Shown here one piece after another: positions 29,035-34,891 of a DNA stretch of 34,891 nt. The stretch's first letter is position 1, and each line of letters starts with the position of its first letter. The DNA is from Aporhodopirellula sallentina SM41 (lineage in GTDB: Bacteria > Planctomycetota > Planctomycetia > Pirellulales > Pirellulaceae), in the NCBI RefSeq assembly GCF_000346505.1, contig NZ_ANOH01000020.1:1-34891 (forward strand). The letters run 5' to 3'. The notes beneath the pieces are model-generated. The model did not search any database. It was not told the DNA's origin and was given only the letters and a program-made list of their open reading frames with translations. The position numbers were made by a program, and so were the translations under genes.

Positions 29035-30351
29035 ATGAAAACAGCTAATCACACCCATTTTGTTACCCCAGTGCAACACACAGTGATCACCTGTATCACG
29101 GTGCTGTCTGTCGTGTTTATGGTGGCACCGAACAGCAACGTTCGCACCGAAGATAAACACCCGTCCATTCAAACCGTCAACCTCGCGCAACCACCTGCTC
29201 ACCTGAACACCGACCCAATGTCGATCGAGGTCGTGGAAGCCTACCCCAACCTTCGCGTCAGCCGCCCGATCATCATGACCGGTGCAGGCGATGGTAGCGG
29301 ACGGCTGTTTATCGCCAGCCAAACAGGTGAAATCTATTTCATCGATGAAGCCGACACGCAGGTCGAAGAACCGAACCTGTTTCTCGACCTGAGCGACCGC
29401 GTGATCTACAAGGATCGCGAGAACGAAGAAGGCTTCCTCGGCCTGACGTTCCACCCCGACTTTCGTGAAAACGGTTTGATGTACGTGTACTACACATCAT
29501 CCGCCCGCCCCCACGTTTCGGTGCTCAGTGAGTTTCGCACATCCGACGGCTCCCAAAATCGAATGGGTGACCCTATGAGCGAACGCATCCTGATGCAGAT
29601 CCAACAACCGTTCTGGAACCACAACGGCGGCACCGTCACGTTCGGTCCCGATGGCTACCTCTACATCGCACTCGGGGACGGCGGCAAAGCAAACGATCCG
29701 CTGAAGTCCGCTCAAGACATGAGCAAAGTCCTTGGATCCGTTCTGCGAATTGACGTGAACTCCCGCGATGGTGACCTGCCTTACGCGATCCCGAAAGACA
29801 ACCCTCTCGTCGGACGTTCCAACGTATGGCCAGAGATTTACGCCTGGGGTATTCGCAACATCTGGCGGATGGCGTTCGACCCTAAAACCGACGAGCTATG
29901 GGCCGCAGACGTGGGCCAAAATGACTGGGAAGAAATCAACATCATCCACAAAGGTGGCAACTACGGTTGGAGCCTCCGCGAAGGAGCCCACCGCTTCACC
30001 AAGGGTGGCGGAAAAGGTTCCGGACCGAATGATCGTTTGATCGAACCGTTGGTGGAGTATCCTCACACCGATGATTGGGGCAAATCAGTCACCGGTGGAC
30101 TCGTCTATCGCGGTACTCAGACGCCGACCTTGGACGGATACTACCTCTACGGCGATTACGTTAGCGGTCGACTGTGGGCGATGAAGGTCGATCCCGATAC
30201 CAAAAAGGTTCTTGAGAACCGCCCGATCGCGTGGCAGCAACTCCCGGTGTTTACCTTCGGCGAAACCGAATCTGGTGAAGCTCTGATGAGCACCATGATG
30301 GGCGGTGGGCGCATCTACAAATTCGTCGATAAAGCAAACGCCTCGAAGTAA
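29035..30351 (+). CDS. PQQ-dependent sugar dehydrogenase-like protein (GSDH family), exported
   Basis: A 438-residue secreted beta-propeller of the glucose/sorbosone dehydrogenase family, which oxidises aldoses or related sugars with PQQ in the periplasm. A single hydrophobic N-terminal segment (about residues 17-31) acts as signal or anchor. Family blocks are EEGFLGLTFHPDF, WNHNGGTVTFGPDGYLYIAL with the likely catalytic His196, AWGIRNIWRMAFDP and NYGWSLREG. The gene runs divergently from the acyl-CoA dehydrogenase gene. TATGAT at 28991-28996 is a plausible -10 box, leaving a leader of about 30 nt, but no good -35 is visible. Actual PQQ use is uncertain, since many members are uncharacterised. 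It converges on adk. Confidence 0.88.
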   Translation: MKTANHTHFVTPVQHTVITCITVLSVVFMVAPNSNVRTEDKHPSIQTVNLAQPPAHLNTDPMSIEVVEAYPNLRVSRPIIMTGAGDGSGRLFIASQTGEIYFIDEADTQVEEPNLFLDLSDRVIYKDRENEEGFLGLTFHPDFRENGLMYVYYTSSARPHVSVLSEFRTSDGSQNRMGDPMSERILMQIQQPFWNHNGGTVTFGPDGYLYIALGDGGKANDPLKSAQDMSKVLGSVLRIDVNSRDGDLPYAIPKDNPLVGRSNVWPEIYAWGIRNIWRMAFDPKTDELWAADVGQNDWEEINIIHKGGNYGWSLREGAHRFTKGGGKGSGPNDRLIEPLVEYPHTDDWGKSVTGGLVYRGTQTPTLDGYYLYGDYVSGRLWAMKVDPDTKKVLENRPIAWQQLPVFTFGETESGEALMSTMMGGGRIYKFVDKANASK

Positions 30352-30374
30352 CGCTTCACGCGTAACCATTCCTG

Positions 30375-30408
30375 GTCGCTGGTTTCCGATTCGTTCGAGA
30401 CCAGCGAC
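30375..30408. terminator. Inverted repeat between convergent genes, possible bidirectional terminator
   Basis: GTCGCTGGT at 30375-30383 pairs perfectly with ACCAGCGAC at 30400-30408. Three further pairs (one G-T) extend the stem inward. It lies between the stops of the sugar dehydrogenase gene and adk. No T run follows on either strand, so it is not a standard intrinsic terminator. Confidence 0.4.
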
Positions 30409-30413
30409 GGCGA

Positions 30414-30974
30414 CTACCGGTCGGCTCCAATTGATACGCGAATCCGCTCAAACACAACTTCCGGCGACGAACTCGCATCAACCTCTCGCACGAGCCCCCG
30501 TTCGCCGTAGTACTCCAACAGCGGCGCAGTTCGCTCTTCGTAGATCCGAAACCGTTCTTGGATGAACTGTGCCGAATCGTCCGACCGCGTCCCGGTCAGT
30601 GACCTCTGCGCAAGACGCTGCACCAATTCGTCCGCACCCACGATCAAATGCACAACGTGATCGAGTTGCTCCGTTGACCGCTCCATACTGTGGTCAAAAG
30701 CTTTCGCTTGCACCAAAGTGCGAGGAAACCCGTCGAGCAGATAACCGCGTCGACAATCCTCCTCCGACAAGCGGTCCGCCACCATTTTGAGAATAAAGTC
30801 GTCCGGCGCGAAATGACCGCGGTCAATACGTAGATGGATCGCGCCGCCCGTTTCGGAATCGAGCGAACGCAACATCTCGCCAGTACTGATGTGCGGCACG
30901 CCGAGCCACTCACTCAACAAACCACACTGTGTCCCTTTTCCAGCACCCGGCGGACCGATAAAGACGATCTTCAC
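30414..30974 (-). CDS. adk: Adenylate kinase, short (LID-reduced) form
   Basis: Converts AMP and ATP to two ADP in the cytoplasm; 186 residues from the GTG at 30974, which puts the protein start right before KIVFIGPPGAGKGT. An in-frame upstream start at 31052 would add 26 residues without family likeness. The Walker A loop (about residues 7-14), the HISTGEMLR AMP-site block and LLDGFPRT are clear. The LID segment between LTGTRSDD and FRIYEERT is short, with no zinc cysteines, as in short-type enzymes. It is the last gene of the ribosomal operon, 159 nt after secY, a placement common in bacteria. No clear Shine-Dalgarno is visible. Confidence 0.94.
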   Translation of the reverse strand: MKIVFIGPPGAGKGTQCGLLSEWLGVPHISTGEMLRSLDSETGGAIHLRIDRGHFAPDDFILKMVADRLSEEDCRRGYLLDGFPRTLVQAKAFDHSMERSTEQLDHVVHLIVGADELVQRLAQRSLTGTRSDDSAQFIQERFRIYEERTAPLLEYYGERGLVREVDASSSPEVVFERIRVSIGADR

Positions 30975-31133
30975 TGATCTAAACCGCTGAACGAACGATG
31001 ACAGGGACGGATGCGGAAGCGAGATCGAGCGTTGAACCCGAAATCCGGGCACAGCTCAGGGCGACTCCCGGTTCCGAAAGCACGCCGTCGCGTCAAACGA
31101 AACAGCGATGCAAACTAGCCAGCAGAACAGCCC

Positions 31134-32528
31134 TTAGACCACTGGTGCGGTTCCACCGCCGGCTCCTTCGAGCAATCCACGGTAATTACGCATCACCAAG
31201 TGACTGTCGATTTTCTGCACCAAGTCAAACGCAACACTCACAGCGATCAGCAGTCCCGTACCGCCGTAGAATCCGGCGATCGAGTATGGAACGCCGAGCG
31301 AACCGTAGACAATCGTTGGCACGATCGCGATCAACCCCAAGAAAGCCGCTCCGACATACGTGATCCGAACCATCACCTTCTCGAGATAGTCCGTGGTACG
31401 ACGTCCTGGACGGTATCCAGGGATGAACGTGCCGCTTTCCTTCAGGTTGTCGCTCATCTCTTTTGGATTGAACGTGATCGCCGTCCAAAAGTAGCAGAAG
31501 AAGAAGATCAGTGCGACGTAGAGCAAGTTGAAGAAGTAAGACGTCTGATCGCCCATCGTGAGGCTGATCAAATTCAAACCGCGGAAAAGCGGTCCCGAGG
31601 AATCAAACTGCCCAGCAAGGAATCCGAAGAACACGCCAGGGATCATCAACAAACTGCTAGCGAAAATAATCGGCATCACGCCGGCTTGATTGATCCGCAG
31701 CGGCAGGTGCTGACGCGTCCCACCATAAACGCGGCGTCCGCGAGTGAACTTGGCCGATTGAGTCGGGATCTTTCGTTGGCCGAGAGTGATGAACACAACA
31801 CCAAAGACAACGACCACGAACAAGACCACCAGGATGATCAGCGTCTCGATGCCGACCTGTCCTTTCGCCAAACCGGTCAGTTCAGGTTTCATTCCGAGAA
31901 CGAGTTCGTACAACGCCTTTGGCATCTGAGCGAGAATCCCGGCCATGATCAACAAACTGATCCCGTTGCCGATTCCGTATTCATCGATCTGCTCACCGAG
32001 CCACATCAGGAACACGGTCCCCGTGGTCATCGTCAGAACGGCAACGATCTGCCATCCGAAATACAGTTGCTGGTCCGCGTTCATAAAGAACGGGTTGATA
32101 TTACTCTGCCCACCGGCACCGGTCATCAACATGAACTTCAGGTACATGTAACTCTGCACGAGGCAGATGACGACGGTCAGGTAGCGAGTGTATTCGTTGA
32201 GCTTCTTACGACCGGCTTCGCCTTCCTTCTTCAACTCTTCGAGCGGCTTATAAACGCTACCGAGCAGTTGGAAGATAATCGACGCCGAAATGTACGGCAT
32301 GATACCGAGACCGAAGATCGTTGCCTGACGCAGATCACTCGCCGCGAAAACGCTGACCTTCTCGAAGAAGTCTGCGGCGCCTCCGCCGGCGGCATCTTCG
32401 AGGTTGGTGGCGATCATCGGCAATGGGATGTGGAACCCAATCCGGTAGACTGCAAGCAGCCCAATCGTCAAGAAAATCTTTTTACGTAGTTCAGGAATCG
32501 AGAAAATGATTCGGAGCTTTTCCAGCAT
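31134..32528 (-). CDS. secY: Protein translocase subunit SecY
   Basis: Pore-forming subunit of the SecYEG translocon in the inner membrane, 464 residues with about ten membrane helices. Typical blocks are the N-terminal PELRKKIFLTIGLLAVYRIG, the plug-region GLGIMPYISASIIFQLL, RKIPTQSAKFTRGRRVYGG, LPLRINQAGVMPIIFASSL and the C-terminal FIPGYRPGRRTTDYLEKVM. Start ATG 32528 gives a normal N-terminus. It follows rplO in the spc operon, but with a 432-nt gap, so it may have its own promoter. adk follows. Confidence 0.98.
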   Translation of the reverse strand: MLEKLRIIFSIPELRKKIFLTIGLLAVYRIGFHIPLPMIATNLEDAAGGGAADFFEKVSVFAASDLRQATIFGLGIMPYISASIIFQLLGSVYKPLEELKKEGEAGRKKLNEYTRYLTVVICLVQSYMYLKFMLMTGAGGQSNINPFFMNADQQLYFGWQIVAVLTMTTGTVFLMWLGEQIDEYGIGNGISLLIMAGILAQMPKALYELVLGMKPELTGLAKGQVGIETLIILVVLFVVVVFGVVFITLGQRKIPTQSAKFTRGRRVYGGTRQHLPLRINQAGVMPIIFASSLLMIPGVFFGFLAGQFDSSGPLFRGLNLISLTMGDQTSYFFNLLYVALIFFFCYFWTAITFNPKEMSDNLKESGTFIPGYRPGRRTTDYLEKVMVRITYVGAAFLGLIAIVPTIVYGSLGVPYSIAGFYGGTGLLIAVSVAFDLVQKIDSHLVMRNYRGLLEGAGGGTAPVV

Positions 32529-32961
32529 CGATCTGTCCGTCGTCGATCGGTTAAAGGTGGGGCCAATGGTGGCAAGACGGGCAGTCTAGCGATCCCGGAG
32601 CCTCACCACGAGAGTGATTTATAAACAGTTTGAGCGAAACTACCACCACACCAAGGCTTTAGAGAGTCGCGACCACGAACGTTCTCTAGGCTACGTCGCT
32701 GATCATCTAGCAATGGCATGCCAAGTTCACCATGCCTTCGAGCCCCCCGGCACACCCTCATCACGAGAGTAGGCATCCGACGCTATCCGACCCAATGCCG
32801 CCGGTCCTTCGCCCCACATCCGGGCCCGAACGCTCGAGCCAGTTCGGCGACACAGACGACGAAGTCGCCTGCTCACCGTTCATTCCGCCGCGTCACGGAC
32901 GACCGTCTTTTCGATCGATCCGGAAACGACGCGTGTCCTTCTGCGATCGGAGGCCAACGCC
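32529..32961. other. Long gap inside the spc operon between rplO and secY
   Basis: A 433-nt stretch in a place where bacteria usually have a few bases. No open frame on the minus strand looks like rpmJ, rpmD or another ribosomal gene, and the short plus-strand frames look random. On the minus strand a TATAAA element is readable around 32620-32625, about 90-95 nt before secY, but with no good -35. The 5' edge holds the hairpin that surrounds the rplO stop. A local promoter or a regulatory leader for secY-adk is the simplest explanation. Confidence 0.5.
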
Positions 32962-32973
32962 TTAGGCGTTGGC
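32953..32973 (-). repeat. Perfect 9-bp hairpin with the rplO stop codon as its loop
   Basis: GCCAACGCC at 32953-32961 and GGCGTTGGC at 32965-32973 are perfect inverted copies. The three-base loop is the TAA stop of rplO on the minus strand. No T run follows on the minus strand. On the plus strand TTCTTTC follows, a poor T tract. It may stabilise the rplO 3' end or mark an attenuation point before the gap. Confidence 0.8.
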
Positions 32974-33459
32974 TTCTTTCAGAACCGCAACACGCTCATC
33001 GGGAGTGCGTTTCGCAGCGATCTTCTCGATCGTTCCGCCAGCAGCGGTGATCTTTTCTTCGGCCGACTTGCTGAATCGGTGAGCCTGCACGGTGAGCTTC
33101 TTGGAGATTTCGCCATCGCCGAGAATCTTCACTTCGTCGAAGGTTCCTTTGGCGAGGTTCTTATCCGCCAAAGTTTGCAACGTAACGGTGTCGCCATCGT
33201 TGAAGGCGTCGTTAAGTCGGCTCACGTTCACTGCGAACACAGTGACGGACCATTTGTTATTAAAACCACGTTTGGGAACGCGGCGGAACATCGGCATGGC
33301 TCCACCCTGGAAGTTTGGCTTCCGGCTGTAACCGCTACGGCTCTTGTGTCCCTTGTGTCCGCGACCGGAGGTTTTTCCCGTTCCGCTACCAGGACCCCGA
33401 CCAATTCGCTTGCGTTTGCGGTGCTTCGTAATTCCGCGATGAACGTCGTTGAGTTGCAT
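32962..33459 (-). CDS. rplO: 50S ribosomal protein uL15
   Basis: Large-subunit ribosomal protein, 165 residues. The start [20 protein letters not shown] is followed by the glycine-rich [20 protein letters not shown] segment and the [17 protein letters not shown] block that define uL15. The C-terminal globular part ([19 protein letters not shown]) is complete and slightly longer than in E. coli (144 residues). It lies 101 nt after rpsE with no rpmD between. The stop codon sits in the loop of a perfect hairpin. Confidence 0.98.
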   Translation of the reverse strand: MQLNDVHRGITKHRKRKRIGRGPGSGTGKTSGRGHKGHKSRSGYSRKPNFQGGAMPMFRRVPKRGFNNKWSVTVFAVNVSRLNDAFNDGDTVTLQTLADKNLAKGTFDEVKILGDGEISKKLTVQAHRFSKSAEEKITAAGGTIEKIAAKRTPDERVAVLKEANA

Positions 33460-33560
33460 AGTAAAGATCTACTTTGGGAAGAATGCACCGATCAGAAACA
33501 AGATTCGATCGCAATCCTTCATGTGGTGTTCAAAATTGGACGATTGGGCGTGGTCGCCGA

Positions 33561-34097
33561 TTAGGCTTCGATGAGCTCTTCCGGCTCGATTCCACGCAGG
33601 GCGGCGATTTGCTCGCGAGTTCGCAGCTTGCTCATCGCATCGAGTGTTGCTTTGACCAGAGTGACGGGGTTATTGGTCCCGTACGACTTGGTCAAAATGT
33701 CGTGAATACCGCATGCTTCGCACACTGCACGAACCGCCTGACCGGCGATGATACCGGTACCAGCCCCGGCTGGGATCAAAACAACCTTAGCCGCACCGAA
33801 GTGGCCCCAAACTTGGTGAGGAATCGAACCTTCGACCAACGGCACGTTGATCATGCTACGGGAAGCCTGCTTGGTGGCTTTCTGAACGCTCGGTGGGACT
33901 TCGTTGGCTTTTCCGTATCCCCAACCGACTTGTCCGTTGCCGTTTCCAACCACCACCATTGCGGCAAAGCTGAATCGACGACCGCCCTTCACAACGGCGG
34001 CACAACGCTTGATTTTGACAACGCGATCGACCAAGTCACTGGGCAAACCAGGTTCTTCGTTCTTGTTACGTCGGCTGTTGCTGCGTGAATTACTCAT
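33561..34097 (-). CDS. rpsE: 30S ribosomal protein uS5
   Basis: Small-subunit protein involved in translational fidelity and mRNA unwinding at the entry site; 178 residues. The start MSNSRSNSRRNKNEEPG is a short basic tail before the S5 double-stranded-RNA-binding domain (VDRVVKIKRCAAVVKGGRRF, VVVGNGNGQVGWGYGKANEV). The C-terminal domain with VVLIPAGAGTGIIAGQAVR and the SYGTNNPVTLVKATLDAM block is intact. It follows rplR by 84 nt and precedes rplO in the usual spc order. Confidence 0.98.
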   Translation of the reverse strand: MSNSRSNSRRNKNEEPGLPSDLVDRVVKIKRCAAVVKGGRRFSFAAMVVVGNGNGQVGWGYGKANEVPPSVQKATKQASRSMINVPLVEGSIPHQVWGHFGAAKVVLIPAGAGTGIIAGQAVRAVCEACGIHDILTKSYGTNNPVTLVKATLDAMSKLRTREQIAALRGIEPEELIEA

Positions 34098-34181
34098 TTG
34101 TGCAATTTGTCTGCTGAAAGGGCTGCAGAGGACACTCGGTTAAGCCACTGCGATTGTAATGTGTTCGAAAAAGGTATTTAC

Positions 34182-34550
34182 CTAGAATTGCAGGCCGGCT
34201 TCACGAGCGGCATCTGCAAACGCTTTGACGCGTCCGTGGTACTTGTTGTGACCACGATCGAGTTGGGCCAACTTGATGCCGGCTTCGTTTGCCCGCTCAG
34301 CCACCAACTTGCCAACCAAGGCTGCTGCGTCGCAGTTTCCGCCCTGCTTCACTTGATCCCGAATGCTCTTGTCACGGGTGCTCGCGCTGACCAGAGTCTT
34401 GCCTTGCTCGTCGTCGATCACCTGACAGGCGAAGTGCTTCAGCGAGCGATGGATGCATAGGCGTGGCTGGGTCGCGTCACCGCGCAGTTTGTTGCGGACG
34501 TGACGACGACGTCGAAGACGCTTCGACCGAATTTTCTTGTTTTTATCCAT
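34182..34550 (-). CDS. rplR: 50S ribosomal protein uL18
   Basis: 5S-rRNA-binding large-subunit protein, 122 residues. The start at 34550 ([19 protein letters not shown]) is typical of L18. An in-frame ATG at 34598 would add 16 residues nearly touching rplF and is not needed. Conserved parts are [18 protein letters not shown], the VGKLVAERA helix and the C-terminal [20 protein letters not shown] block. It lies between rplF (63-nt gap) and rpsE. Confidence 0.97.
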   Translation of the reverse strand: MDKNKKIRSKRLRRRRHVRNKLRGDATQPRLCIHRSLKHFACQVIDDEQGKTLVSASTRDKSIRDQVKQGGNCDAAALVGKLVAERANEAGIKLAQLDRGHNKYHGRVKAFADAAREAGLQF

Positions 34551-34613
34551 GACAGTAAACCGTTCGGGGAGTGGACTCGCAAAGCCGTCCATTCCCAAGT
34601 GATGTTGGGATGA

Positions 34614-34891
34614 TTATTTCGTAGCCGACTTACCAGGCTTGATCTTAACGTGTTCGCCTTGGTAACGAACGCCCTTGCCTTTGTAAGGTTCAGGTTTCCG
34701 CAGCGAACGAACGTCGGCAGCAAATTGACCGACCTTCTGCTTGTCGCAGCCTTGAACGACCACATGTGTTTGGTCGGGGCATGTCACCGTCAGGTCCGCC
34801 GGAATCTTCTTGTGCAGTTCGTTTGCAAAACCGACTCGCAACTGGAGTGTGTCACCACTCACCGAGGCGAGGTAACCAACGCCGACGATCT
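34614..34891 (-). CDS. rplF: 50S ribosomal protein uL6, C-terminal part (5' end outside window)
   Basis: The last roughly 92 codons of uL6; the frame remains open to the window edge. The readable end starts IVGVGYLASVSGDTLQLRVG and continues with the LTVTCPDQTHVVVQGCDKQK strand-turn and the signature SLRKPEPYKGKGVRYQGE of the L6 C-terminal domain. The protein lies near the sarcin-ricin loop and elongation-factor site. It ends in TAA at 34616-34614. Confidence 0.97.
   Translation of the reverse strand, partial: IVGVGYLASVSGDTLQLRVGFANELHKKIPADLTVTCPDQTHVVVQGCDKQKVGQFAADVRSLRKPEPYKGKGVRYQGEHVKIKPGKSATK

Noticed and set aside
31200-32489. A 429-codon open frame antisense to secY
   Set aside because: It mirrors the codon pattern of secY, is rich in charged residues with no recognisable domain, and secY is certain.
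32718-33050. A plus-strand frame in the rplO-secY gap as a hidden gene
   Set aside because: Pro/Arg/Ser-rich translation without features, running into rplO on the opposite strand.

Overview
The window looks like chromosomal DNA of a planctomycete, most likely a Rhodopirellula-like member of the Pirellulaceae. This is inferred from gene content, not from a marker gene: an iduronate-2-sulfatase-type sulfatase, a BBP2-type outer-membrane porin with a very Cys-rich N-terminus, a giant secreted PQQ-type beta-propeller protein, a DevC-type permease, and an spc ribosomal operon without rpmD.

Layout, left to right. (1) 1-1844: 3' part of a sulfatase (+), then convergent rpmB-gatC (-) overlapping as TAGTG. 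(2) 2566-4002: porin gene (+) with a strong intrinsic terminator. (3) 4472-16859: a compact three-gene cluster (+) forming a two-module lipopeptide assembly line. The first NRPS is FAAL-ACP-C-A-PCP, with an A-domain code very close to glycine. The second gene is a FOXRED2-like flavoprotein whose frame is broken by an apparent one-base deletion. The second NRPS is C-A(MT)-PCP-TE. The reading is: activate a fatty acid as acyl-AMP, load it on the ACP, condense with Gly, condense with a second and probably N-methylated residue of unknown identity, release by thioesterase, with one oxidation by the flavoprotein. I do not recognise the product; this is the best candidate for an undescribed system here. 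(4) 16871-23728: a tightly packed minus-strand operon in the order PQQ-propeller protein, UPF0489/arginase-like protein with TPR-like tail, nadD. (5) 23845-25640: nrdR and a DevC-family permease, coupled by an ATGA overlap. (6) 25962-27057: a bacterial PH-domain membrane protein and a GYF_2/zinc-ribbon protein (+). (7) 27167-28875: an acyl-CoA dehydrogenase-like gene overlapping ogt (-), an arrangement reminiscent of AidB in the alkylation response. (8) 29035-30351: a secreted PQQ-dependent sugar dehydrogenase-like protein (+). (9) 30414-34891: the distal spc operon on the minus strand, read rplF-rplR-rpsE-rplO-secY-adk, with no rpmD and a 432-nt gap between rplO and secY.

No rRNA, tRNA, CRISPR array, insertion sequence or integrase was seen. 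Domain calls come from reading motifs by eye; no database search was run.
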